A model generated the notes under the pieces. It was not told the origin of the DNA and did no database searches. It was given only the letters and a program-made list of their open reading frames with translations. A program made the position numbers and the translations under genes. DNA of 64,000 bases. Origin: Thermoanaerobacter ethanolicus JW 200. GTDB lineage: Bacteria; Bacillota; Thermoanaerobacteria; Thermoanaerobacterales; Thermoanaerobacteraceae. Positions 8,310 to 16,287 of this stretch are shown here, piece after piece; within the stretch, counting starts at the first letter, position 1, and every line of letters begins with the position of its first letter. Location: the NCBI RefSeq assembly GCF_003722315.1, contig NZ_CP033580.1, positions 929,001-993,000 on the forward strand, written 5' to 3'.

Positions 8310-8657
8310 ATGAAAAAATTCTTTTGGTTGTTAGGCTTTCTTGGTTTTCTTGGCTTTTTAGGATTTTTTAAATCTTATATGTATTTTGCATTTTTTGCTT
8401 TTTTCTCTAACTTTTTTACTAGTCGATATATTAACATTCCACAAGATAAACAACTTCAAAACAAAATGGCAGAAGCGCATACAGTGAGTTTTGTTGTGAC
8501 TAGTTTTTTCTTATCATTCATGTTAATAATGCTTATATTCAACGTAAGTTATGAGATTTTTAAAGCTACATTTTGCATTGTTTTTGCTTTAATTTTTATT
8601 ATAGATTCGTACTTACTTTATATAAATACACGGGAATTAATCAAAAATAAAACTTAG
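8310..8657 (+). CDS. DUF3796-like small membrane protein
   Basis: A 115-residue protein. The start at ATG 8310 is set by TTAGGAGGAATTTGT; an ATG 18 bases upstream overlaps the binding site and is rejected. The N-terminal LLGFLGFLGFLGFFKS run, a FFAFFSNFF helix and two more helices at about 56-77 and 82-103 resemble DUF3796 proteins, which often sit beside small regulators. Function is unknown. A promoter with TATAAT near 8258-8275 precedes it, just outside the IS256 element. Confidence 0.6.
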   Translation: MKKFFWLLGFLGFLGFLGFFKSYMYFAFFAFFSNFFTSRYINIPQDKQLQNKMAEAHTVSFVVTSFFLSFMLIMLIFNVSYEIFKATFCIVFALIFIIDSYLLYINTRELIKNKT

Positions 8658-8775
8658 ACTTCTGTTTTATCAGCCTATAACAGAATTATCAATTGGTACA
8701 TAATTAACCTATGGGAGATGAAAAGAAATTACTCCACTACCTGCTGCAATATTTTTATGATTTGGATTACGCTTT

Positions 8776-8895
8776 AACTGTTAGAAATATAAAAAGGTAA
8801 TAAGGTATAATTATGTTAAGCTTACGTTAAATTTTACTGTAGATTGGAAATAGAAGAAGGATTTTAGGGAATTTTGTAGAATTTATAGTATTGTG
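8776..8895. repeat. Non-coding repeat, copy B (partner at 1034-1144)
   Basis: The second copy of the leader repeat, ending GAATTTTGTAGAATTTATAG. It lies in the 311-bp gap 8658-8968 and precedes a truncated ABC ATPase. It differs from copy A by small indels in its first half. A TATAAT hexamer at about 8805-8810 could be a promoter. I see nothing else in the gap. Confidence 0.55.
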
Positions 8896-8968
8896 TTCCA
8901 GTGGTTGTTTTTTATTATAGTTTGAGAGATTATAATTTGTATAAATTTTGCATAAACGGAGGATGAAA

Positions 8969-9117
8969 ATGGACAGTGTACTTTCAGTAAAAAATCTAAA
9001 AAATATTATGGGAAGGTAAAGGCAGTTGATGGGATTTCATTTGAGATGTATCCTGGAGAAGTTGTAGTGCTTATAGGTCCAAATGGTGCAGGGAAAAGTA
9101 CTACTTTAAGGATTTGA
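8969..9117 (+). pseudogene. ABC transporter ATPase remnant (5' end only)
   Basis: The gene starts at ATG 8969 behind AACGGAGGATGAAA and reads [12 protein letters not shown]. After one frameshift it continues [25 protein letters not shown] and the Walker A P-N-G-A-G-K-S-T, ending at TGA 9117. Only the first 50 residues remain; the signature and Walker B are gone. It is probably a deletion remnant of a neighbouring ABC system. Confidence 0.8.
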
Positions 9118-9139
9118 TAGTGAGATGGGAGTGAGAGCT

Positions 9140-9670
9140 ATGTCAAAAGAAAGAGAATATTATTACATAGGAAAGAGAAGAGGTACTGATATATGGGAAG
9201 TTATGCTTAAATATGGTGTACTTTCAGCATCTCATTTTGAAGTTCGATTTCCTGATGACCCAACAATGACACTTTCTGAAGGAAGAGAAGAATTTCTTGG
9301 GCTACCTAAAATTTCTGTGGAGCCATGGAGTGGTATGAAGGGAGCTATTGCTATAAAAGGGGAAATGACAAAAGAGGCAAGAGAATTATTCTTACAAATT
9401 ATAGAAACTAGAAGAATAAGGCTTTGGGATTTTATACTTTTTAGAGATGAAAGAAAACTTCTATCAGTTTCAGATTTTGATGATCGCATTGTGACGGAGA
9501 ATTTTGCTAAAGAATTTATGGAAAAACTCTTTCTTACTTGGTTTGAACCTATTCCAGAACCGGAAATTAAATCAGAGGGAATTTCAAGAGATTTTCTTGA
9601 AGAAGTCAGTCAGGCGATTCAAGAAGCATTATCTAAATTGGTACTAGACCTAGAAAATGATAAAAATTGA
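9140..9670 (+). CDS. Hypothetical cytoplasmic protein (176 residues)
   Basis: The start at ATG 9140 follows GGGAGTGAGAG; an upstream ATG at 9125 in the same frame is less likely. The protein begins SKEREYYYIGKRRGTDIWEVMLKYG and has an acidic, amphipathic C-terminus (EEVSQAIQEALSKLVLDLEN). There are no membrane helices or signal peptide. I do not recognise a family. It is 16 bp upstream of the natA-like gene and probably shares its transcript, so a role in regulating or assembling that exporter is possible but unproven. Confidence 0.65.
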   Translation: MSKEREYYYIGKRRGTDIWEVMLKYGVLSASHFEVRFPDDPTMTLSEGREEFLGLPKISVEPWSGMKGAIAIKGEMTKEARELFLQIIETRRIRLWDFILFRDERKLLSVSDFDDRIVTENFAKEFMEKLFLTWFEPIPEPEIKSEGISRDFLEEVSQAIQEALSKLVLDLENDKN

Positions 9671-9685
9671 AGGTGAGGGGTAATT

Positions 9686-10417
9686 TTGGTAGAAGTTATT
9701 GGACTTACTAAAGTGTTTAAAAACATTAAAGCAGTAGACAATTTAAGTTTTAGAGTAGAAGAAGGAGAAATATATGGCCTTTTGGGTGAAAATGGTGCAG
9801 GCAAAACCACAACTTTAAGAATGCTTGCTACAATGCTTAAGCCTACGAATGGGACAGCCATTATAAATGGAAAAGACTTAATAAAAGAACCAGAAGAGAT
9901 AAGAAAAGAAGTTGGGATACTTTTTGGAGGAGAAAGCGGTTTATACGACAGGCTTACTGCAAGGGAAAATATACTTTATTTTGCAGAGCTTCATGATATG
10001 GATAAAAAGGAGGCAAATAAAAAAATTGATATATTAGCCCGTAAATTTGATATGACTGAATTTATTGATAGACCAGCAGGCAAGCTTTCAAAAGGAATGA
10101 AGCAAAAGGTAGCAATTGTGAGGTCAATAATACATGACCCTAAGGTGATGCTTTTTGATGAGCCAACGTCAGGACTCGATGTAGGTTCAGTAAGAGAAGT
10201 GCACGACTTTATAAGGTTTTGTAAAGAAGAAGGAAAGACAATTATTTTCTCAAGCCACAGCATGTCAGAGGTAGAAAAACTTTGCGACAAGATAGGTATA
10301 ATACACAAAGGAAAACTTATAGAGGAAGGGACTATTGCAGATTTAAAGGAGAAATACAAAACAGACAATCTTGAAGAGTTATTTATGGAATTGGTAGGTG
10401 AGAAAATTGAAGTTTAA
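9686..10417 (+). CDS. natA: ABC exporter ATP-binding protein, NatA-like
   Basis: A 243-residue ATPase. The start is TTG 9686 behind GGTGAGGGG. Walker A is G-E-N-G-A-G-K-T-T at 34-42, the signature is L-S-K-G-M-K-Q-K near 133, Walker B is V-M-L-F-D-E-P-T-S-G-L-D near 153, and the switch His is in FSSHSMSEVE. It pairs with the NatB-like permease that overlaps its 3' end by 20 bp. NatAB of Bacillus exports sodium driven by ATP; some relatives export drugs or peptides. The gene symbol is by similarity. Confidence 0.85.
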   Translation: MVEVIGLTKVFKNIKAVDNLSFRVEEGEIYGLLGENGAGKTTTLRMLATMLKPTNGTAIINGKDLIKEPEEIRKEVGILFGGESGLYDRLTARENILYFAELHDMDKKEANKKIDILARKFDMTEFIDRPAGKLSKGMKQKVAIVRSIIHDPKVMLFDEPTSGLDVGSVREVHDFIRFCKEEGKTIIFSSHSMSEVEKLCDKIGIIHKGKLIEEGTIADLKEKYKTDNLEELFMELVGEKIEV

Positions 10418-11591
10418 GCATGTATACATAGTTTTGAAAAAAGAGCTAAAGGACATTTTTAGAGATAAAAAGACATGGATTGTTACAATTTTACTTCCTG
10501 CCTTGTTTATTCCTATAATGATGTACATAGTAATAGGTGGAGCAGAAAGCATATCAGAACAAAAAATAAGCGAGACAAAAATAGCAATTATAGATGAAGG
10601 AAATAATGCAAAATTTATAAATTATTTAAAATCGACAGGAATAAGTATAGTAACGGGTTTGCAAAATCCCAAAGAAAGTCTTGAAAAAGGCGATATAAGG
10701 GCAATTGTAGTTATACCTTCTGATTTTGATAAAAATATAGAAGAAGGCAAGAACGCTGATTTAACAATTCAGGTAGACATGTCAAATATGAAATCTTCAA
10801 ATGCAGAGAATATGATAAGAGGTCTTATAAAAGAATATGCGAATAATATTGTAAAAGAAAGACTTATAACAAAAGGCATAGATCCTAAAATATTAGATCC
10901 AATTGCAATAAAGACAGAAAATATTGCCTCACAGAGTAAAATGGCAGGGTCTTTTTTAGCATTCATTGTGCCAATGCTTTTGACTTTATGGACGGCAACA
11001 GGAGGTATGGGAGCAGCTGTTGATTTGGCAGCAGGTGAGAAAGAAAGAGGTACGTTAGAACCTTTACTTACGACTTCTGCATCAAGGCTTTCTATAATGG
11101 CAGGCAAATACTTAGCTGTAACAACCATGGCACTTATAAGTGCTATTGCTTCACTTTTGGGACTTTTTGCTTCCTTTTCTTTAAATAAAGATATGGCATC
11201 TTTAAATGCCGATTTTAGGTTGAGTACAACGGCAATAGTTGTCATGTTCGTGGCTGCCTTTTTTACAGCATCAATATTTGCTGCACTGGAGCTTGCTTTA
11301 AGTGCATATGCAAAATCTTTTAAAGAAGGGCAGACATATATTTCACCTTTAATGTTTATTGCAATAATTCCGGCATATTTGGTGATGTATAAAATGCCAA
11401 ATGAAATACCTATATCTTATTTTGCAATACCTGTATTTGGGACTATTTCAATATTTAAAGAATTACTTTATGGAATTATTAATATGACACACATAGGGAT
11501 ATTTGTATTTTCATCAATAGTATATGTGGCTATTAGTATATATATAGCAGCACTAATGTTTAAACAGGAATGGGCACTATTTAGAGTGTAA
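10398..11591 (+). CDS. natB: ABC exporter permease, NatB-like
   Basis: A 397-residue membrane protein. The start is GTG 10398 inside the ATPase gene; TTG 10407 is the alternative. It has one N-terminal helix (residues 22-45), an extracytoplasmic domain of about 130 residues, then five or six helices from residue 183 to the end. The EKERGTLEPLLTTSASR segment at about 216 is the ABC-2 coupling motif. This plan (helix, large loop, five helices) is typical of NatB. It is probably the membrane part of a sodium or drug exporter with the upstream ATPase. Confidence 0.85.
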   Translation: MRKLKFKHVYIVLKKELKDIFRDKKTWIVTILLPALFIPIMMYIVIGGAESISEQKISETKIAIIDEGNNAKFINYLKSTGISIVTGLQNPKESLEKGDIRAIVVIPSDFDKNIEEGKNADLTIQVDMSNMKSSNAENMIRGLIKEYANNIVKERLITKGIDPKILDPIAIKTENIASQSKMAGSFLAFIVPMLLTLWTATGGMGAAVDLAAGEKERGTLEPLLTTSASRLSIMAGKYLAVTTMALISAIASLLGLFASFSLNKDMASLNADFRLSTTAIVVMFVAAFFTASIFAALELALSAYAKSFKEGQTYISPLMFIAIIPAYLVMYKMPNEIPISYFAIPVFGTISIFKELLYGIINMTHIGIFVFSSIVYVAISIYIAALMFKQEWALFRV

Positions 11592-11616
11592 AAAATCTTT
11601 TATAATTTGCAAATAG

Positions 11617-11640
11617 CAGGGGAAACCCTGTATTTTTTTG
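11617..11640 (+). terminator. Rho-independent terminator after the NatAB-like genes
   Basis: CAGGGGAAACCCTG forms a short GC stem at 11618-11631, followed by TATTTTTTT. It closes the transcript 27 bp after the permease stop codon. Confidence 0.8.
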
Positions 11641-11665
11641 CTTGTATATAGGACAGCAATTTACA

Positions 11666-11732
11666 TTGTAACCATTTTGTAACCAGAATTTAAGAATTTC
11701 TTAATAAATTTTAACATTTAAAAGGGTATAAT
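11666..11732 (+). promoter_or_regulatory. Promoter with TTGTAA direct repeats (11-bp period)
   Basis: TTGTAA occurs at 11666-11671 and 11677-11682, exactly 11 bp apart, and a TATAAT box is at 11727-11732 upstream of the lipoprotein gene. The same pair occurs in the promoters at 18283 and 20891. Hexamers spaced 11 bp apart are the usual site for OmpR/PhoP-type response regulators, so a shared regulator of these lipoprotein genes is possible. Confidence 0.5.
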
Positions 11733-11782
11733 GGAAGAAAGAGTCTTTGAGATATTAAAAAATATATGGAAAGGGTCAATAA

Positions 11783-12403
11783 ATGATGTTTAAACAACCT
11801 TTAAAAATCATGCTTGTTTTATTTACTTTATCCGGATTATTATCGGCATGTGGTTATACATTTAAAAATGAAGAAGACCATGTTAAGTATACAATTGAAA
11901 AGTTTTACAATGTGCAGTATAAAGCGTACTTAAAAATGGAATATATTGACACAACACCATATCTGGATATGACAAAAATACAGAATCAAAATAAAGTAAT
12001 AGCACTTAAAGAATTAACATTTAGAAGAAAATATGCTTTTGAAAAAGGGTATGGATACGTTGAAAGAAGGCGATTTCCTTTGAAATTTAATTACAAAAAT
12101 ATAGATATAAATGGTAACAGAGCAAAAGTTGTAGTGGAATTAGAAATAGATCGTACTAAGGCTTACCCAATGTTTATATGTCCAGGTGATAATATCTTTG
12201 AATTGGAAAAACAAGACGGGCATTGGAAGATAATAAATCATACATATCAAGGCTTGACACAGTATGAATTATGGATTGATAAAAAATTACCTGAACCAGA
12301 TTATGAAAAAATAAAGCGTCAATTAGATAAAGAATTTGGCGAAACAAATGGTACAGTATACATAGGTTCTATGGATTCTTACTTCTACGCAATAGGAAGA
12401 TAA
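11783..12403 (+). CDS. Lipoprotein of unknown function
   Basis: A 206-residue protein with a signal peptide and the lipobox LSAC (Cys at about residue 23), so it should be anchored to the outer face of the membrane. The rest resembles an NTF2-like fold: an amphipathic helix EEDHVKYTIEKFYNVQYKAYL, a beta-rich middle, and DGHWKIINHTYQG, a common ending of such domains. No enzyme motif is seen. The next gene (12443 on) is cut by the IS110 insertion. Confidence 0.75.
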   Translation: MMFKQPLKIMLVLFTLSGLLSACGYTFKNEEDHVKYTIEKFYNVQYKAYLKMEYIDTTPYLDMTKIQNQNKVIALKELTFRRKYAFEKGYGYVERRRFPLKFNYKNIDINGNRAKVVVELEIDRTKAYPMFICPGDNIFELEKQDGHWKIINHTYQGLTQYELWIDKKLPEPDYEKIKRQLDKEFGETNGTVYIGSMDSYFYAIGR

Positions 12404-12442
12404 TAAGACAGATATTTTTGCAAATGTAAGGAGGAGTTTAAA

Positions 12443-12656
12443 ATTGAAAAGAATATTGGTTCATGGATTACTTCAATTTTACTAATAACTTCATTAATTT
12501 TAAACCTGCAACACTATAAAGTTATCCAGAATTATAAAGCTCAAATGGATAGTATTAATGGATATTTTATGAATAGTTTACGCTTTTTAAGTTTAAATAT
12601 TGAAAAATTTGATGGAAGCGAAAGGGACTTAATATTTTTAGTTCTATATTTCTCAT
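12443..12656 (+). pseudogene. Truncated membrane-anchored protein next to IS110
   Basis: A frame of about 70 codons reads EKNIGSWITSILLITSLILNL then a polar helix KAQMDSINGYFMNSLRFLSL. It has a good binding site (AAGGAGGAG at 12429-12437), but the TTG that fits that spacing is in another frame, so there is probably a frameshift at the start. The coding sequence ends where IS110-type sequence begins. It has one membrane helix. I do not recognise the family. Confidence 0.45.
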
Positions 12657-12928
12657 AGACTCCCATGCCGCAAATGCGGCACCAGCAGAGGATGAAAATG
12701 TCCTTTTTTGATGATATAATCAGTACAGCGGCTGGTGAAGAAAGGTCGTTCTTACCTTGGTGCTTTGAGCCCGACTCATAGACAGACTCCAACGACCAGG
12801 TGCACCACAGATTGTTGCTCCCTTTACGGGAAGCACGCAGGATAGAATAACCCCTTATGGTTGTTGCACCAGCTCTTCAATTTTACAGTCGCTATCGTTC
12901 AAATTTTAAAAAAGGAGTTGGCTCTTTC
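12657..12928 (+). ncRNA. Candidate bridge RNA in the IS110 leader
   Basis: The leader has a 5' hairpin GCCGC-AAAT-GCGGC (12667-12680), a TATAAT box at 12715-12720, and two large loops, each closed by a perfect stem. Loop 1 is closed by GGTCGTT (12744-12750) with AACGACC (12791-12797). Loop 2 is closed by GGTGCA (12799-12804) with TGCACC (12865-12870). Two stem-closed loops match the target- and donor-binding loops known for IS621-type bridge RNAs. Loop 1 contains CTCATAGAC (12775-12783), which also stands at the left edge of the element (12652-12660). Such a match is expected for a target guide. Confidence 0.65.
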
Positions 12929-14149
12929 ATGGATTTAGTTTACTCTCACGTTTGCGGATTAGATGTCCATAAAAAGAATGTCGTAGCTTGTATAATAACA
13001 CCAGAAGGTAAAGAAATCCGCACTTTTTCAACTATGACCGATGACCTTATTGCATTAAAAGAATTTATTAAAGCTAAAGGTTGTTCTGTTGTTGCTATGG
13101 AAAGTACCGGCTCTTATTGGAAACCTATTTACAATCTACTTGAGCTTGAGAGCATTAAAATCCTACTCGTCAATGCTAAGCATATTAAAAATGTCCCTGG
13201 TAGAAAAACCGATGTAAAAGATGCTGAGTGGATAGCAAGTCTCTTGCAACATGGCCTTTTGCAAGGCAGCTTTGTGCCAGATCGTGAACAAAGAGAGCTT
13301 CGCGAACTTGTCCGCTATAGAAAAAGCCTCATTGAAGAAAAATCAAGAGAACTTAATCGCATACAAAAGGTTTTAGAAGGAGCTAATATCAAACTGTCTT
13401 CGGTAGTCTCTGATATCAACGGGGCATCCAGTCGTTCTATACTTGAGGCTATTATAAATGGTGAAGAAAATCCCGAAACCCTGGCTGAGCTTTCTCAAGG
13501 CAAGCTAAAAAATAAAATGGATGAACTAAAACGCGCTTTAAAAGGCTTGATCAATCATCACCAAAGGATGCTTCTGGAAATACAGCTTAGACATATTGAT
13601 TACCTTGATGAAGAAATAGCAAAATTAGACGAAGAAATTAAAAATCGAATGCTCCCTTTTGAAAAAGACCTGGCACTGCTGGATACAATCCCTGGAGTCG
13701 GAAGAAGAACTGCAGAACAAATAATAGCCGAAATCGGCACGAATATGGAACAGTTCCCCTCTGCTGCCCATTTGTGTTCTTGGGCAGGGTTGTGTCCAGG
13801 TCATAATGAAAGTGCTGGTAAACAAAAGTCTGCAAGAACTCGAAAAGGTAACCAAAAATTGCGAAGCTCTCTTATTGAAGCTGCCAGAGCTGCCTCAAGG
13901 GCAAAAGATACTTATCTTTCAAGTCAGTACCACCGCATCGCTGCTCGAAGAGGAGCAAACCGTGCAGCAGTTGCAGTGGCACATAGCATTTTAATTATAG
14001 TTTATCATATTCTCAAGCAAAAGCAACCATATATTGAATTAGGTCCTACTTATTATGAAGAGAAAAAGCGTAATATGATTATTCGTCAATCTTTAAAAAA
14101 GCTAGAGTCTTTAGGCCTTAAGGTCACGGTCGAATCTGCAGTGTCTTAA
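12929..14149 (+). CDS. IS110-family recombinase (DEDD transposase)
   Basis: A 406-residue protein. The start at ATG 12929 is set by AAAAAAGGAG; a longer frame from 12857 runs back into the leader and is rejected. The N-terminal RuvC-like domain shows C-G-L-D-V-H-K-K (residue 9-16), [10 protein letters not shown] (about 60), and K-T-D-V-K-D-A-E-W (about 92), giving the DEDD residues. A coiled coil (about 205-255) leads to the C-terminal Tnp domain with T-I-P-G-V-G and W-A-G-L-C-P-G, then [15 protein letters not shown], where the catalytic Ser is expected. It appears intact and should cut and join DNA guided by the leader RNA. Confidence 0.93.
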   Translation: MDLVYSHVCGLDVHKKNVVACIITPEGKEIRTFSTMTDDLIALKEFIKAKGCSVVAMESTGSYWKPIYNLLELESIKILLVNAKHIKNVPGRKTDVKDAEWIASLLQHGLLQGSFVPDREQRELRELVRYRKSLIEEKSRELNRIQKVLEGANIKLSSVVSDINGASSRSILEAIINGEENPETLAELSQGKLKNKMDELKRALKGLINHHQRMLLEIQLRHIDYLDEEIAKLDEEIKNRMLPFEKDLALLDTIPGVGRRTAEQIIAEIGTNMEQFPSAAHLCSWAGLCPGHNESAGKQKSARTRKGNQKLRSSLIEAARAASRAKDTYLSSQYHRIAARRGANRAAVAVAHSILIIVYHILKQKQPYIELGPTYYEEKKRNMIIRQSLKKLESLGLKVTVESAVS

Positions 14150-14226
14150 CTTTTAATTTAACTTTATTAACCATTTATTTATCCCATATTTTTACATCGG
14201 TATGGGTTTAGTTTTTTGTTGCCTTT

Positions 14227-14535
14227 TTGAGAGACACTATTTTCAGGATAGGTGTTTTATTTTCCTACATGTATCTAAAGACAGGGAATCTGTGGATGCC
14301 GATTGGATATCACATATCGTGGAATTATTTCCAAGGTTACATATTTGGGTTTAATGTGAGTGGCAATGCTATGAGAGGCATTTACAATGCTTTTCCGAAA
14401 AACAATTTCCTCTCCGGAGGGGAGTTTGGACTGGAAGGAGGAATAATTACTACTCTTGTTATCTTAATTACTTTTTTAATACTGTATTATTATTTTGAAA
14501 GATACAGAAAAGTGCAAGAAGTAGAATTGGGATAA
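14227..14535 (+). pseudogene. CPBP (CAAX-like) intramembrane protease, C-terminal remnant
   Basis: About 105 codons remain, open from the IS110 edge. The stretch YLKTGNLWMPIGYHISWNYFQG is the third and fourth motif region of CPBP proteases, including the conserved His. The N-terminal E-E-x-x-x-R motif is absent. The truncated gene left of IS110 does not look like its N-terminus, so the insertion came with a deletion or happened between two already broken genes. Confidence 0.75.
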
Positions 14536-14550
14536 AAAGAAGGGATAGCA

Positions 14551-15306
14551 GTGAATATTGACGAAAGAGTTTTAGGTATAGACGGTGCTAAAGGCGGATG
14601 GGCTGTAGCTACTTGTAAAAATGGGAAGGCTTTTGTGCAATTTTTTAAAAAAATTGAGGATGTATGGCATTCTTACAGGGATAAATTAGAACTTGTTCTC
14701 ATTGATATTCCCATTGGTCTTCCTCATTCGGAGAAAAGGTATAGAAGCTGTGATGAAGAAGCGAGGAAATTTCTGGGGTATCCTCGCTCTTCCAGTATAT
14801 TTTCTCCTCCTTGCAGAGAAGTTTTTAAGGCTAGAGATTATAAAGAGGCACTAGCTATAAATAAAAAGATTTTGGGGAAAGGGTTGTCAAAACAAGCCTG
14901 GAATATTGTTCCCAAAATAAAGGAAGTGGATGAATTTGTAATTAAAAATCCAGAAGCAGTTAAATTTTTAAAAGAATCTCATCCAGAGGTGGCTTTTAAA
15001 GGCTTAAAAGGAGAGGTAGCAAAATTTAGTAAAAGAGATGAGGAAGGGTATAAAGAGAGAATAGAGTTTTTAAGAATACTTTTTAGAAAGTTTGGATGTG
15101 AGATAGTTGAAGATAAAATTAAAGGCTTAAGAAGAGACGATATAGTGGATGCTTTGATTTTACTTGCAACAGGGATTTTGGCTATTAAGAAAGAGGGAAA
15201 TATATGCTCTTTCCCTACAAATTTTAAAGAAAAAGACCTTTTGGGGCTGCCAATGGAAATTTTCTTTGTAAAATTTAGCAGGTTAAATGAAATTTTTATA
15301 GAATAA
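14551..15306 (+). CDS. DUF429 family protein (RNase H-like fold)
   Basis: A 251-residue protein starting at GTG 14551 behind AGAAGGGA. It begins with the DUF429 signature V-L-G-I-D-G-A-K-G-G-W-A (residues 7-18), then L-V-L-I-D-I-P-I-G-L-P (about 50) and RRDDIVDALILLATG (about 191), three acidic positions consistent with a RuvC/RNase H-like metal site. Family members are widespread and poorly characterised; nuclease activity is only predicted. It is probably in one transcript with the hydrolase that follows. Confidence 0.85.
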   Translation: MNIDERVLGIDGAKGGWAVATCKNGKAFVQFFKKIEDVWHSYRDKLELVLIDIPIGLPHSEKRYRSCDEEARKFLGYPRSSSIFSPPCREVFKARDYKEALAINKKILGKGLSKQAWNIVPKIKEVDEFVIKNPEAVKFLKESHPEVAFKGLKGEVAKFSKRDEEGYKERIEFLRILFRKFGCEIVEDKIKGLRRDDIVDALILLATGILAIKKEGNICSFPTNFKEKDLLGLPMEIFFVKFSRLNEIFIE

Positions 15307-15342
15307 ATATTATTGTAAAAAAGTGTGAAGAGGGGGAGCAAA

Positions 15343-16287
15343 ATGGCAGGTAATTATAGCGGTTTTTTTATAAAAGGGGAGGATGGGGCAGATATATACC
15401 TTCATCTTTGGGTGCCAGAGGAAATTCCCAGGGGTATTATTCAGGTATTTCATGGAATGGCTGAACAGGGGGGAAGATACCAAAATTTTGCCCGTTATAT
15501 GAATGAAAAAGGATTTGTAGTATGTGCCGATGACCATAGAGGTCACGGGAAAACAGCAGGGAGCCTGGATAATGTAGGTTACATAGGAAAAGATGGCTTT
15601 AATAAGATAGTAGAAGATGAATATCTGATAATGAAGTTTTTGAAAGAAAAATACGGAAATCTTCCCATTGTTATATTTGGCCATAGTTTTGGATCTTTTG
15701 TGGCTCAAGAGTTTATGATAAGGTATGGCAAAGAAGTTAATGGCGTTATATTGAGCGGTTCCTCTGCAGTTAAGGAATTGCCTCTTAGATTTGGTTATGC
15801 TTTGGCTTTTGTCGAAAAAACACTTTTTGGTGAGAAAAAGAGGAGCAAAGTTTTAGATAGACTTACATTTGGAAGCTATAATAAAAGGATAAAGGGCGAT
15901 AACCTGAGCAAATTTGAGTGGCTTTCAACAGATAAGGAAGAGGTTAAAAAATATGAAGAAGACCCTTATTGTGGCGGCGTCTTTACAGCGGGATTTTTTT
16001 ATTACTTTTTTAAAGGACTTTTAAATCTGTATAAGCCTCAAAGGTTACTGGCAATACCAAAAGATTTGCCTTTATTTATAATTTCTGGAGAAGAAGATCC
16101 TGTAGGTGAGTATGGTAAATTAGTAAAGAGGCTCTATGAGCTTTACAAAAGTATAGGATTAAAACAAGTGAATATAAAGCTTTATCCAGGGAAAAGGCAT
16201 GAGCTTCTCAATGAAGTAGAGAGGGAAAAGGTTTATGAAGATATTCTTACATGGATTGGAAAGAGAGTATTAAATTACTCGCAGTAA
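15343..16287 (+). CDS. Alpha/beta hydrolase, monoacylglycerol lipase-like
   Basis: A 314-residue protein. The start at ATG 15343 follows GAGGGGGAG. It shows the oxyanion region F-H-G-M-A-E, the D-x-R-G-H-G-K-T motif, the nucleophile elbow G-H-S-F-G-S (about residue 117), the acid in ISGEEDPVGE (about 257) and the catalytic His in KRHELLNE (about 290). These are the features of serina_lip/hydrolase_4 lysophospholipases, which cleave monoacylglycerols or related esters. No signal peptide is seen, so it acts in the cytoplasm. Its last 18 bp overlap the convergent transporter gene. Confidence 0.88.
   Translation: MAGNYSGFFIKGEDGADIYLHLWVPEEIPRGIIQVFHGMAEQGGRYQNFARYMNEKGFVVCADDHRGHGKTAGSLDNVGYIGKDGFNKIVEDEYLIMKFLKEKYGNLPIVIFGHSFGSFVAQEFMIRYGKEVNGVILSGSSAVKELPLRFGYALAFVEKTLFGEKKRSKVLDRLTFGSYNKRIKGDNLSKFEWLSTDKEEVKKYEEDPYCGGVFTAGFFYYFFKGLLNLYKPQRLLAIPKDLPLFIISGEEDPVGEYGKLVKRLYELYKSIGLKQVNIKLYPGKRHELLNEVEREKVYEDILTWIGKRVLNYSQ

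Larger units (their letters stand above)
12657..14215 (+). mobile_element. IS110-family element (IS110 group)
   Basis: It consists of a 270-bp structured leader, one recombinase gene and a short AT-rich right flank. It lies between two truncated genes. IS110 elements lack long terminal inverted repeats, so both ends are approximate; the left end lies at about 12652-12662 and the right end within 14150-14230. The long non-coding region upstream of the recombinase is characteristic of the IS110 group, as opposed to IS1111, where the non-coding end is downstream. Confidence 0.75.
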
